Assembly (NCBI RefSeq): GCF_000151665.1
Contig: NW_013171816.1
Span: forward strand, 1,746,204 to 1,810,203
DNA: 64,000 nucleotides
DNA from: Blastocystis hominis
Taxonomy: Eukaryota; Sar; Bigyra; Opalinata; Blastocystidae
Reading direction: 5' to 3'
The position numbers were made by a program, and so were the translations under genes. A model generated the notes under the pieces. The model did not search any database and was not told the DNA's origin. It worked only from the letters and a program-made list of their open reading frames with translations. Positions 28,992-42,531 of the stretch are shown piece by piece. How positions within the stretch are numbered: the first letter of the stretch is position 1; each line of letters opens with the position of its first letter.

Positions 28992-31464
28992 ATGGGAAAT
29001 ATCTTATCGGATGGATCAATAAGGGATGGCGACATGAACGCTATATGGAAAATAACGCAAGATAAGGCTTTTGACTTTAACGATCCGATCTGGACAGAAG
29101 TCTTCGAAGTAAAGGGCTATCTGCAGTCCATAAGTAAGTCCCACCTCCATACAATCACCACGAATTGGAGTCGAGAAATGAGTAGGAAGAAACAGCATTC
29201 TAACTAAATTTCTAGAGAAAAATACCGTTACCACGCACAATTTCGGTACTTTCATTCAACATATGAGTCAAGTTGTAATTGTAGTTCCTCGAAGACTATT
29301 GAAGTTTGTTTCTGTATTTCTACAGCGTTGATGTGATATCTAGAACGATGACTATCTGGATAACGTCCAGAAAGCTACAAATGCTCTTTTTCTTGCTCGC
29401 TGCTTCCTGAACACCTTTATGAAGGAGTGCACAGATGAGGAGCTGCTGGAAATCTTCGAAGTTCCAAAGATCTCCGATGCCATCATCACTCCCTCCAATT
29501 ATTCTCGCGGTTGCTGCCTATTCGCCTCCTCACTCCTAGCAACTCTTATTCGTACATATGGGAAGACGTCCTACACACTCATTGAAACGGTGGTGGATGT
29601 AATCGTGTCGCATTCCCCCCAGCAGCAAACCAACAAACTCTACATGGAAGCTATGGGCGTTCTTATCACCTTATTCTCTCGAATGCTCCGAAACGTACCT
29701 CTGCTCTCTCCCTATCTGATTTCCAGAACGACATCGACCACGCCATTTCCGCGGTTTCTCCCTACTATTCTCCCTACTTCTTTTTGGACCTTCTATTCAT
29801 TTGTTCCGGAATGCCCCTCATCGCTGAAACTCCCGCTACGAGACGGAAAGACGTCCCCCACTGGTCCGCCGTGCTGATCATGTCGCTGCTTCGCCGCATG
29901 TGTCAAAACGACGTAGACAAGCTCGACTCCGCGATGTAGTTTCTCCGTTTCCCCATTTAGAAGCAGATATGCGTCGGACATCCAGTCGCATTCCATTTTA
30001 CTCTATCCGTTCCAATTGTTCGGGCTTCTTTTGCCGTCCTCCACCCTCCCCAACATCCGATCGCCTTCTGCAACGCGTTGCCAATTGCTTCTCAATCTCC
30101 TGCTTTGCGTGAACAGCACGACCCAAAACCCGTTCGAGCTCGCGTTGAACCGAATGGCGTCGCGCTTTGGCGGAGAGTAAACGATAGAAATAAGCGAAAT
30201 ACGGATATGCAGAACGAGGAAGCGGAAGAAGAGTGCTACATTTCGTTTGAGGAGCTGTACGAATTGATTTGTCGCGATCTTCAAGAGCCTCCCGTGTAAA
30301 TACTGAAAAGGAGTGTGACATAGATCGATTCTGTTCTATCATCTGATCCACAAAGTTCCCTCCTTTTTGGAGTTTATTATCTCCAAATCGGAGTATGCCT
30401 TTCTTCCCAGCTTTTGCAGTTTGAATGGAGAGAAGGGTTGAAGCGTAGGATTGCTGTATCGATCGAATCAGTTGGGCGATGAACAGTTGTACTTGTTCTT
30501 AACGATTCTGCTTGCGTTTTCGCAGGTATTTCTTGTCTTGTTTGTTCATTTGCGAAGAACACTTCATTCATGAATTGTCTTTTCTCGCTCTCTGCTTCGT
30601 CGTCCGCTGATTATTCCTTCTTCACCGATCGAACCGACGAGGGAACCTGGTCAGTCGGCTGTCTAATCATAGTTCTGCTGATCCGTCTGCTTACAAAGCA
30701 CATCCATCAAACGAACGTACACGACGAATCCTTTCGATGTTGTTCCAGGACTTCTATCTCCTCTCGTCGATTATGGCCGTTCTTTGCAACATGCTTCAGC
30801 AAGCCGTCGATCTCGACATGTCGGGCATTTCTCGCTTCGCTCATAGATAGATATACTTCGAGAAAACTCGTCGAGTTGCTTCTGTATCTGAATCGACGCT
30901 TCCAGCTCCTGAAGGTCCAACTCGAAACCCTTCCAGAAGACGAGTTAATCAATAAGTATAGCAATCCGATGAAGTGTAATGTAATGTAGTACTTCGGAAG
31001 TCTTTTCGTTCTATCTCGATGCCATTGCATCATTCCTCACTTCAGAGCGACCTTCGCTTAACGTTTGCTTTGTCTATGCTGGTTTCTCTGCTTCACACGC
31101 AGATCTACGAATTGCTCCGCCAGTACACTGCAGTCCGCACGATAACACAACATCCAGAGTTTAATCAGGTTACGACGATGATAATGATGGTTCTGGACTA
31201 TTTAAACAACGCTTTGGAAGTGAATTCCGAATCCAAAAGCGTGGAAAAGCAAATCGTAGGTGGAAAATGAGGGAATGAAATGTAGTATTTCAATTATGAT
31301 GCAGTTTTGGAGAAGTTGAAAGATGAAGTGAAGACATGGAGCTTTATGTATCGGAAAGGAAGTGCAAAATATGAGTTCGAAGATAGCAACTCTGCAACGT
31401 TCTTCTTGAGCTATTCCTGGAGTTTGCTGAAACGGTATGCCAGCGATCTTGAGTTTGTAAATTA
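28992..31464 (+). CDS. DYM: Dymeclin, Golgi-associated protein
   Basis: Dymeclin is a peripheral Golgi protein needed for Golgi organisation. The gene starts MGNILSDG, so Gly2 can be N-myristoylated as in the animal protein. Conserved blocks in order are: FNDPIWTEVFE; ATNALFLARCFLNTF; LYMEAMGVLITLFSRML; NLLLCVNSTTQNPFELALNR; YISFEELYELICRDL, then LFYHLIHKVPSFLEFI; DFYLLSSIMAVLCNML, then LVELLLYLNRRFQLL; IYELLRQYTAVRTITQHPEF; and the C-terminal SATFFLSYSWSLLKRY. Many introns of about 30 nt interrupt it; several exon joins (29130-29360, 29920-30230) are not resolved. An encoded TAG follows EFVN at 31462-31464, shortly before a TGTTTGTT. Confidence 0.75.
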
Positions 31465-32852
31465 GAGTATCGAAAGATGTTTGTTCTCGAGGCCTATCCT
31501 AAACCATTTTTGTAGAAAGTGAAACTACTTTTGTAGACGTGAAATTAGCAGAAATTATGAATCCACAACCAATCGACCGAGAATATGGCGATGCCTCAAA
31601 ATGAATGAATTCTATGTGACATAGAATTCCATTGATCTCAGCTAACGTGTCATACCTCTAATTCAAAAAACGAATTTGATTCCTTTTCAATACTTATCAT
31701 GTTAGTACGCTCAATATAGTGAATGGTGCTTGAAGTTAGAGGCAATAGAATACAGTAGCATGATTATGATCTAAGGGCCGTTGAATCGAAAGAATATGTT
31801 AAAATCCCATGAAAACGATTACTATTAGTATAGACATGCAAAATAACGATAGTATTGCTTCGTATCAGCCAACTCTTCTGCATATTGATTAATTTATAGT
31901 AAAATATTCTGTTTTCCTGAATGACAATTTTACAAATGTTGAATCCTTAGTTCTGCTGTAACTCAACATCTGCTTACATATGATCGATTTTCTGATTCAT
32001 GATGATTATCAAGTACAATGATTTAGATAAACGCGCTAATCTAAACACCTTTCAAAACATAATTACAGCATAAAGACATGATTGATTATTCTTATTTCTC
32101 GTTTTCATGTCTATAATTAGTGAAGCGCACCGTAGATTTTTTTCATTTTCTCAAAGAATGACTTCATTCAATCACACACAATCTTCTGAAAATCTCTAGG
32201 ATATATAGATAACATGGTTATTATCTTCGCAATATGCTGCAATAATGGTGACTGATGATTGTTGTGACCAAAGAAGCATGCTAATAAGTCTGGCACCGTA
32301 AGAAGTGACAATTTCCATAGATATAGAAAGTATTCCATTTCCTTCTTTACCCTTGTCCCTAACAATGAAATATCCAATTTGTCAGTATTCTACTTGCTTA
32401 TGTTAAATCAAACTCATATATATGTATATCCATTTTTGAAGTATATATATAGTAACTAAAAAGATGTATCTGTTATCGCGAGTACATTAGCATATAATAG
32501 TGGAAAATGCAAGTATTTATCCATCATTTGTGATGGGATAAGAATAGAAATTCGAAAAAATATCATTACTAGCCTAAAATGACTAGAGTTGAGATTGAAA
32601 TAGAAAACCTTCATGATATCATATTTTTCTTGTTATCCTTTAAGATTCGATGAAATAATGGTAATTGTAGACAACATCGGGCATCAATAGCAAAGCTCTT
32701 AGTGCCAAAGAAAAATGAACAACCAAGAGTACATTATTCGATGTATGGCGGATATTGAAACAAACATTCAAACAATCAGTAGTATCAGCAGTAACACTGG
32801 TCAACACTATAGTAATATACCTGCGAAATACAAATAGATACTATAATTAATC
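31465..32852. other. AT-rich spacer, no gene recognised
   Basis: About 1.4 kb without a convincing reading frame. It marks the change from the compact gene block to the AT-rich region holding the MORN/LRR family. Confidence 0.6.
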
Positions 32853-35379
32853 GTGAAAGTAGAAATGCCCCATTGCTGTAGTTTACATTACAAAATAAGT
32901 ATTTCGATGCAAAATATCTGTGATTTTCTCAATTCTGCTATTGATAATTATTATTTTGAAAGTTCCTTTATCCAAAGTGTACAGACACGTGTGAATGAGA
33001 AATGGATAGTGGATGGCTGGATTTCACTCATTTTCAGTAATAGAAAATGTGTAGTATTGCAATTCGATAATGGAATATTTATGAATCAAGGATTTGTCCT
33101 CAATGAGCAAAAAGTAGTGATGGTAATTGGAAGTTACATCTTTGATGGTATCCCGTATAATGAACAATTTTTAGTGGAAGGAATAGTGGATATGGATCAT
33201 GGAAGTCGATTTGAAGGACTGATATTGAGAGAAAACGAAGGTAAAATTGGAATTCCATTTGGATATGGTGAAATGTATAATGATGATGGAATATTGGTGT
33301 ACAAAGGCATAATGATCAATTGGAAACGATTTGGCTATGGAACGAGTTATCATAATAATGGTTTGATTGAATATGAAGGATATTGGTGTGATGATAATCG
33401 ATTTGGAATTGGAATCGTGTATGATCGAAAAAGAAGATTGATAAAGGATTGTATATGGTATAATGGAATTGAAAGTGATATTGAATATGAAGGAGATGGA
33501 AGCAAACCATTGAATATCGGAATGAAACATTTGAAACTGAGTAACAATTGTGTATTGGTTGATTGGGATGTTTCATTGTTTTACAATTTGGAATCAATCG
33601 AAATCGGCAATGAATGTTTTGGATCAGTGAAAACATTCAAAATGGATGAATTGGATCGATTGAAAACTATCAAAATCGGAAGCAATTCATTTACTCAGAG
33701 TAAGAAATATTATGGAGATGATGAATCGAAATCATTCCACATATTGAATTGTGAATCATTGGAATCCATTCAAATTGGTCAATATAGTTTCAGTGATTTT
33801 GGAGGCGACTTTGAATTGAAAAATCTACCACAATTACAATCCATTCAAATTGGTACAATTGGCAGTAAATCATGCAATTTCTATTATAGTTCATTTGTGA
33901 TTCGAGGTACTACTATAATATTCAATGTTTGAATGCATAGATCTTCCAAATCTACAATCCATTACATTAGGTAATCGTGCATTCTCAGATTCCCTATCAA
34001 CAATAATTGAAAGTATTGAATGAATTCGAATGAGTTGATTGATGTAGATCTTCCATCATTACAATCCATTCAACTCGGTGAAAGTGCACTTGCTGGAAAA
34101 CATTCTGATAAATCATGCTTACTGATAATACGAAGTAATACTGAATTGAAATGAATTGATTAACTGTAGATCTTCCAATTCTAACATCCATCAATACTGA
34201 AAAACATAGTTTCTGTTATCCTCGTGTAGTGACATTGAAAAGTATTTCTGAATATTGAATATTGATAGTATTTAGATATTCCAAATCTTCGAAATGTCGA
34301 TTTACCTGAATCATTTTACTCTCTTATATTGCCAGATGTTAAAAGTATATATTCAGCTAACTGTTATTTTTAGATGTTAACCATCAATTAGCTCAATTGT
34401 TTCCTACCACTACGAATAATTACAGTTTCATTCAATCTATAGATTCTACAGTGACTTCGATAATCATTCCAGATTGGACATGTAATGATAATGATTATGT
34501 GACATTTGATTTCTCGCGATTTTCCACGTTAGAATCAATTGAAATTGGAAACAATTGTTTTGGATCAGTGGAAAAATTCAAAATCGATGGATTGAGTCGA
34601 TTGAAAACTATCAAAATAGGAAGCTATTCATTTACTCAAAAGAAGAAGTATTGGGGAAGTAAAGAATGGAAATCATTCCAAATATTGAATTGTAGATTAT
34701 TGGAATCCTTTCAAATTGGAGAATTTAGTTTCAGTGATTTTGCTGGAGACTTTGAATTGAAGAATCTACCACAATTACAATCCATTCAAATTGGTACAAT
34801 TGGCAGTAAATCATGCAATTTCTATTATAGTGATCTAAAAATTGATGGTATTGATATAATAGTGAGTATTTCAAATTATTAGATCTGCCAAATCTGCAAT
34901 CCATTACATTTGGTGATTACGCATTTTTAGAGACTACATTTATAGTAATCGAAAGTATGGAGAAATGAAAATGTTATGATAATGTAGATCTTCCATCATT
35001 ACAATCCATTCAACTTTGTGAGAGTGCGCTTTGTGGACAATTGGAAAACAGAAATAATGCATTGTATATGCGAGGTAATAAAACAAGGAATAAATTGATT
35101 GACTGTAGATTTGCCAAATCTAACGTCTATTATTAATGCTAAAAAAGGAGGTTTTGATAATATTTGTTCAGTAATATTAAAAAGTAATTCTAACTATTGG
35201 AAATAAATGCATTTAGATATTCCAAATCTTCAAAATGTTGATCTCCCTCGCTCATTTTATTATGTTCAAGAAAAATCAATTTCAAGTATTGCTCTCTTGC
35301 TTGAATTTTATTCTTAGATGTTTCTTCTATTCTCGCTGATCTTGTTCAAATCAATGACGACCCTTTTTTATTTCATTAA
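32853..35379 (+). CDS. MORN/LRR family protein with one LRR per small exon
   Basis: Eleven exons. Exon 1 (32853-33906) encodes an N-terminal domain, several MORN-like repeats (YKGIMINWKRFGYGTSYHNN, then YEGYWCDDNRFGIGIVYD) and BspA-like leucine-rich repeats (LESIEIGNECFGSVKTF, LKTIKIGSNSF). Exons 2-5 start at 33941, 34048, 34170 and 34276. Exon 6 (34374-34847) repeats the end of exon 1, and exons 7-11 start at 34883, 34988, 35109, 35217 and 35318. All ten introns are 29-35 nt and all fall after the first base of a codon, so every internal exon except the large exon 6 is one LRR unit beginning (D/N)-(L/I/V)-P or similar. It ends in TAA. No signal peptide or membrane helix is obvious. Function unknown; MORN and LRR domains suggest membrane or protein contact. 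Confidence 0.85.
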
Positions 35380-36391
35380 TTTGACTAATCTAAAGGATAT
35401 ATGTATGATGATTTGACATTTACACCCTATTCTTTGTTATATCTATTATTAGTCCATTATATCTTTGCTTTTGCTATTTATACAGTCAATTTAAAAGTAG
35501 ATTATCTCTATTTTAATCAGATATGATTGTAATTAACTCAATAGTACTATTTGTCGGATAATGCCATGAATCTATTAATAATCACTTTTGGGACTGTTTT
35601 CCAAATTTCTGTGGAGCTGCTGACATTGCATATCTTTACAATTAGAATTGCAGTACGTGTTTAGCGAGCAGTACACGTAGTTAGTATATGTAATTCGCGT
35701 CAAATACGACATGTGAAAGGACGATTGACATCACTCCTCTCTACAACTATCTGGAATCAATCACATTCCAATTGATTATATTAATATCAAGTTGATTAAT
35801 TATTGCTTTGTAATGAATTGAGAAGCAAGCAAATAAATGATTGTTCCATTGATTGAGAGGTAAACTCACACTTACTTTCAATACAATTCTATCGGATTCA
35901 ATTACATTTAAGTTTCACTGCCCTAGTTTATCAGTTCTACTCCGATCTCGACGTTTTTATTTGCAATGATTTATTCCTATTCGATGTTTTAAATAAACAG
36001 CAATCATTGTATTGTAATGCGTTGTACTGTATTTTTTATCTACTCTTTTATTAGTGGAACCATAAATGCGAATCGTGATAGCAAATCAATCGATTTGAAC
36101 CTTTTCATTCTGTCACTGTCATGTACAATATTGCTTGTTTGCAGCAACCAGTTTACTATCAATAATTAACAAATCTTAGATAAAACCTATTCACATTATC
36201 AATTGAATTGTGGGGAGATTGGATTGATTTAGAAGTGTTTAGTATGCGACAATTGCTTTATTGGATTAACGATAATTAACCATGATGAATTGAAACAACA
36301 ATCAGAATTCAGAACCATTGTAGTAATAATCAGAAAACCATATTCTCAGGTAGGATTGACCATTACATGAAAAAAATGTCTTTATCATGAT
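35380..36391. other. AT-rich spacer, no gene recognised
   Basis: About 1 kb between two MORN/LRR copies on opposite strands; no coding signal seen. Confidence 0.6.
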
Positions 36392-37075
36392 CTATAATTG
36401 TTTGAAAACAATCAGGCAGTTATAATGTTTTGATGCAATACAGAATGGTATACTTTTCAATTTAAATCGATTTTCCCAATCAAAGAAAACAATACATTCA
36501 ATTCCTATATACCATTCACATTCATTCACTAATTTACCATATCGATCATACACTTTTCCAATTCCAAATCGATTATCATCACACCAATATCCTTCATATT
36601 CAATCAAACCATTATTATGATAACTCGTTCCATAGCCAAATCGTTTCCAATTGATCATTATACCCTTGTACATCAAGAATCCATCATCATCATACATTTC
36701 ACCATATCCAAATAGAATTCCAATATTACCTTCGTTTTCTGCCAATATCAATCCTTCAAATCGACTTCCATGATCCAAATCCACGATTCCTTCTACTACT
36801 ACTACTATGGATTGTTCTTCATTATATGAAATAGCACCAATTTGATGATTTCCAAACACTTTCAACACTTTCTGTTCATTGAGTACAAATCCTTGATCCA
36901 TGAATACTCCATTATCGAATTGCAATACTATACATTCTCTATTACTCAATATGAGTGAAATCCAGCCATTTGGTTTCATTTCTTTACCCAAGAATCCCTG
37001 CACATTTTGAATTATGGAACTATCAATATGATAGTCGTTAAAACAGAATTGGCAAAATCAGCAATGTTTTGCATC
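36392..37075 (-). pseudogene. Truncated MORN/LRR family copy
   Basis: Matches the N-terminal domain and MORN repeats of the gene at 32.9 kb (GWISLILSNRECIVLQFDNG, HGSRFEGLILAENEG, FGYGTSYHNNGLIEYEGYW), but the LRR part and the small exons are absent and the sequence ends in unrelated codons. Upstream of 37003 the related N-terminus carries stops. It lies immediately beside the left end of the Polinton-like element, in the opposite orientation to the full gene. Confidence 0.75.
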
Positions 37076-37147
37076 AAACGATAATATTATGGAATTACAC
37101 TTATTCCACAATTTCAACAAGAATCTTGGTATAATATATAGGTCTTA

Positions 37148-37590
37148 TAATAGTATTATAAAAATGGCGCCTCACGCGCGGAGACCTTTGGCCGAAAAGG
37201 CGGCCAAAGATGCCCTCCAGACCCACTCAACTACAAGCTGGTCGTCCGAAGTCACCCCTCAAACCCCATCTACCATTGCTCACTATAGTGCACTTGGTTT
37301 TCTTTGGCTTTCATAAGAAATAGGGGCAACTACATTGCCCCGAAAGAAATCGGAGATTCCTCCCTAAATAAGGGTCGAAAAATAAGCTTAGCTTGCCTTG
37401 GCTGCCTCAAAGACCACGGTGCAAAACGCATGCAAACTGATAGCTGCCATTTTCTACCCTGTTGACCAAAGCGAATTATAACTCGTCTTTACTGCATACT
37501 CTTCAATCGGTAATGCCCGAATGTCAGTGTGTGCACGTTGTCGTCCAAGATCCATCGTTTGTTGTTCGTGCAAGTCATGAGGGTCTTGGT
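37148..37590 (-). repeat. Left terminal inverted repeat of copy B
   Basis: Reads outward as polymerase C-terminus (LDDNVHTL, FGHYRLK), then a GC-rich spacer ending in GCGCC-ATTTTTATAATACTAT. It corresponds in inverted orientation to 45122-45560, with much divergence. The exact end is estimated. Confidence 0.55.
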
Positions 37591-40500
37591 TTGTTCCCTC
37601 GTGATAATATCGAAGGCCTGGTTGTTGATGCGTTTGAAGCTGCCTTGCTCACTGCATCTCCCTTCTTTTCTGCCTCAAAAGCAAGTTTGTACAAATCGAT
37701 GTTCTTCACGCTCATTCTCTCACCATCGATCACCACATTACGAGGAACTCCCTTTGCTGCATTGTTCACAACATGCTTTTCATCCACGAGGCAGAACATC
37801 TTCGGTCTCAGTCCAACAAACTCCTTGATACGATGTCCGTTGTGCTCGTCCTTGAAGATAGGGCCAGGCAGCTTCTTGTTGAAGTTGAGGAACGATTCCA
37901 ATGAAGGGAACTTGCTCTTGTTCACTTCATGCTCATAGTACTTCACGTGTTCTCCATAGAAGTAGCTCGTGTTGTCCAATTCCGAGAAGCCGAATGACTT
38001 GTACATGTCACACATCTTGTAAACGATATTACTCTTATCACTCAGCTACACGATGAGTGAGTCCGTGTCCTGTCCCGATAACTTCACGTTATCGAATGTG
38101 TTCTTGAACATATTGTAGTAAAAATCGTAGATGATGTGTTTGGACATGTCGAGAATGGCAAACCCGATGAAGAATGGCTTCTCGACCTTTCTTACCGGTG
38201 TATTCAACTTGATGCCGATCAGATTCTCGGAATACATGGTAGTTCCAGCAATCATGTGATACCCATGCTTCTGAATGATGGCCTCGCGTTCATTCCATGT
38301 GATAGCAAACTTCACTTTCATCCGTTTCAACCCAGTCTCCACGAATTTGCCATAGGTCGAGTTTGCCAACAGCTTGTACAGGTTCTTCTCCACGGTGGTC
38401 TTAGACTTCGCTCGTTTCTCACTCAGCATGTTCACATATTCGAATATGAATAGTGCCTGCTTGAATCGAATGAGGTGGTGAATGTGTGTGACACGATATC
38501 CCTGTTGAACACCAAGTTGCAACAGTGAGTAATGCACGAGATACTTTTGACGAGGCACAAGATCACAGATGAGCTTCGGCGTATTCACCTCTTTCACTTT
38601 GTCCACAATGTCGTTCTTCTCAGCATACTTCTTGATTCCATCAGAGTACATGCCTGCCTTCTGTACGGGGAAGAATGGCAGATCATTGAACTTGTCGTGG
38701 AGTTCCACTGGTGCCTCGATGTCACACTCGACGAAGAATCCATACTTGCCGAACGTCTTGAGTGATTGCACCCATCCATTCGGGTCACGATTGATCTTCT
38801 CCATCACTTCTCGTCGCTCGGGTACACCCACCAACTCATAAGGCATCATTCGATGCATGGCTCCACCATACAGGTTGTTGGCGTCCAGGTAGTAGATGCC
38901 TTCACTGCACGCCGTTGCTTGCTTCTTGTTGTCAATGTCAACCTTGGCATGTCGTTTCACGATCTGTGTGATACCTCCTCGCAGGTTCTTCAACAATAGC
39001 ATGAAGTCATCGACTTCATTTGTTTCCATCAATCGAATGCCCTTGCTATCATAGAATTCACCCATGCGGTTCAAGAACACTTTCACCAGTTGTTTCTCGG
39101 CGAGTCCCTCATTCGCGTTGATGTGCATGATGTACTGAGCCCACTTCCTTGCGAGGGTCATGAGGCTACTCTCACTATGATCGCCCTCCATTGTGACCTT
39201 CAAGAATAGCGAATATGCCATTTGTGGTGCTGTGATGTAATGCATTGGATCAACACCGAATGCATTCAGTGTGGTATTTCGGAAATGCTCGAATGCATCA
39301 GCCATGAGAGTCACATCGAGTACATTGTACAATTCGTAATATTCACCCCATGTCTTGATATCGAAGGTCTTCCACAGCTTCACCATGTGATCATATTCGT
39401 CTTGTGGCATCATCTCTCCCTTCATATCATCAATGCATTGCTCACGAGATGGAATGACGGTATTGTTCAATGACTCGTATGATTTGATGAGACTGTAGAA
39501 CATGGGTTCCTTCCGTGTCAACAAATCGATGTTATTGTCACTCCATTGCTTGCCTCGAGACTCGCAGTACTTGCATTGTTGTTGTTTGGTGTGCACGTAC
39601 AAATCGAGGTTGCCCCCAAGTGTCTGTGCAACGATGGAACGCAGTGGACTGCTGATGAGTTTCAACGAGTCCTTGAATTGAATGCCATTGTACTCAATCT
39701 GCATTTTTTTGTCTTCAGTGATGGGAATGACTTCCAAATCTCCAGGCATTGTGGCGATGAGTTTCATGATGAATGTGAAATCGTAGTTAGACCCATTGTG
39801 GAAGTAGACTGGCAAACGATAGTTCTTCTTGTTGAACGAGAGCTGCAGGTTACACTTGGTACAACAGGTGCAAATGTACTGCCCAGCTTTGAAGCTGCAT
39901 ATCCCTCCTTCCCTGTGGTGTATTCACCTGCCACATGTGCATGATGTCTAACCTTGGGCACTTTCATAGAATCGTCAATTTCCCCGTCGTCCAGTTTCAC
40001 ATGGCAGAAGGGACACACGGTTGTTGCACGAAAGACCCTCTCGATGCTCGGAGAGTTCTCGAGGGGAAATTCATTGAACAGATATGACTTCAGACTCTCG
40101 TGCAATTGTGTGAGATAGTCCATGAAAGGACAAAGCTCTTCTTCGCTCTTGTGTGGTGTATGGAAGACTCGTAGCTGGGTATCAATGGCTGGAATGCGTG
40201 ACACGGCTAGACAGGATAACATGACTCGCTTGTGTGTGTTCTTGTCATCAATGGCTGACTCGAAGTCAGCGTACACGACGACAGCTGCTGGCATTTCGTA
40301 TCACTGGTTTGTGAATCGTAACCGAGTTTCCTCGTTCGACAAGTCGTACTCTTCGCTTTCATTGACGAGTTCTCGATGTGCTTGTACTTCGTGAGCATGA
40401 ACGGCTTTGCAAGATCCGAAGAAGTCGTCACAGAATCTGCACTTCGTGTTTCTTGCGAGATTTCTATAATTCTTCGCATCACTCTGACGAAAGATACGAT

Positions 40501-41955
40501 GTTTGAAACCGCTCAAATCCTTGATGTACAAGAAGTGCTTGGGGTTTTTCCCCCTCTTGTGTGTCATTCACGATGCAAAGCGATACACTTCCTCCATTGC
40601 CATTCGGCTTGTATATCTGAGAGCTCGTGAATAAATCTACTTACCCTTGGTCTTGTCATCGTATCCAGGTAAGAGAGTGAATTCGAAGACATTGAAAGAG
40701 ACTTTCAACAGTTCTTCCAATCTCGCAAAATTCTCTTCACTTTGATCGAATGCCTTGTTATCGCGAATGTCCATTGCTACCTCCACCTCATGAATTGTCA
40801 CTCCGAATACCTTGTACTTGTCAGGTTGTTTCCACCACTTGTTGTACACACTCGCATCGCATATGTTGCGATTTGTGATGATCTTGTGTCCGCCTTCACT
40901 TGCCAGAATGAGATATCGTTGCAGGCATCGGTTGTCATAGATATTGGGGGTGACCGCTGTCTGTCCAAAGATCAAAGGTGTATGATGTTTTTAACCCACG
41001 AATGTACGAAGTGGGAACATTTCGACATGGAAACCGATCCAATTACAGTACTCAAATCCACTTCCTTCGATCTCCTGTTCCTTCATGGCATTTTTGAACC
41101 ATTTCAGATAATCCTCCAACCACTCGTCGTTGCGTTCTCGGCGTATAATACGAAGGTGTCCCAATCGATCATCGGTGTGATTGAGTGTCTTGGCTTCTCC
41201 GGCATGTGTCCACATGAGATTGTATGCTATGATAGTGATAATACACTGGGATAATCGCGCATGTTATTCAAGATGTACTTCTTCGCTACCTCATTGAACT
41301 GATCCATCTCGTTCATCATCGAGTTTATCGGTTCCACTTCCTCTTCGCTCTTTCCATCCGGTAGTCGAACCCATAGTCTTTTGTCACCATCGTTCTTGAG
41401 ACGAAAGTCCTTCTTGGTTCGTTTCTCATTTATCCATTCCTTGTACATGTTCTTATCTATGGTATGATAATACATGAGTGTATATCCGAGTGACGAGTCG
41501 ATCACATCCGACAAGCGTCCTTCTGCGACTTTGCAATTGAACGGAGTGAAGAACTTGTTTCGTCGTGTTTGACGTCTCTTCTTTACCGTATTCATGAATT
41601 CAGGCAACGGTTGTTTTCGCTTCTCACCGAATTCATGTCCATTCCACTCATATTCGAGATATCGCTCGTTCCATGTCTTGCTTCCAACAATCAGATACTT
41701 ACGCTCTCCTTTGGGATCACCAACTCGTTTCCGAGGAATTGCTTGTTTTGGTTTCTTTGTTGCCTCCATTGACCTCATATTCTCATCCATACCTTGTTTG
41801 ACACATACACTCGTGAATCAGGAATGGTCTGATCGGTGAACTTCCCATCGATCATTTAATACTTGACTCCCAATCGCTTCCAGATTTGAGTGTCAATCTT
41901 GATCTTTCGTCTAGTCTCAGGGTTGATAGTATATCCGTCGCAATGAGTATCCATT
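37500..41955 (-). pseudogene. Protein-primed family B DNA polymerase (copy B), disrupted
   Basis: Same gene as in copy A, here with more of its N-terminal region (41790-41227 and the short frame from 41952). Motifs: exonuclease DFE, NGSNYDF, YNVLDVTLMAD, DANNLYGG, KLLANSTYGK, GQDTDSL. Breaks relative to copy A: a one-base deletion near 39905 after YTTGK, and a TAG at 38046-38048 in place of a Gln codon after DTDSLIV. Shared with copy A: the in-frame TAA after TFVG and the G5A5 frameshift. A further TAA lies near 41856. A frame change near 41229 can be bridged by a 20-nt GT-AG stretch, which would be extremely short for an intron. Confidence 0.85.
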
Positions 41956-42031
41956 TATATATAGGTGACAAATTCTTTAAGTGACCAAAGTGAAAAATGT
42001 ATGAATTGGAAATAGTTAGCAGATTTCCGAC

Positions 42032-42466
42032 CTAGAATGGGAAAATAGCATGTCCGTCTTCTTCATATTCGAATTCATCGATGTCGATGTAATCAGACTC
42101 GGACGACGAATCGTTCGAATCATCGTTCTAATCGTCCATGAATATCTTCTTGATGTTCCAATCATTATCGTACACTTCGGACTTTTCTTTGCTCATCTTC
42201 ACCCATTTGCCGCCTCGTGGTCTATAGTTGTCATGGAGTAACTCAGTATACACAGATTTTCCAATAATCGTGAAACGATTACTGGGAGAAATAAAACTCG
42301 ATTTGGGAACGTACTTCGTGATATTCGGTGGCATAGGTGTATCGTACAAGTGATTCAATTTCTCGTCGTACTTGAATCCATGCTTGAGAAGGTTCCAGAA
42401 TCGAACTCCGTTGATTTGAATTTCTCGTCCTGTATTGGGGTTCAATGTGTGAGTAGGTCTATTCAT
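42032..42466 (-). pseudogene. Two-cysteine-adaptor-like protein of the element
   Basis: The N-terminus NPNTGREIQINGVRFWNLL resembles the viral adaptor motif NPxTGRxI followed by a Leu-rich helix, though the flanking cysteines are not obvious. The main frame is 42466-42128. After a TAG at 42128-42130 the same frame continues as an acidic tail (SNDSSSESDYIDIDEFEYEE), a typical protein end, to a second TAG at 42032-42034. A similar NPETRRKI motif begins the short frame at about 41952 before the polymerase. Confidence 0.5.
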
Positions 42467-42531
42467 TTATATATTTATATATTTATATAAATATATTTAT
42501 CTATTTTAACCCCAGTTCACGTTTTGATTAA

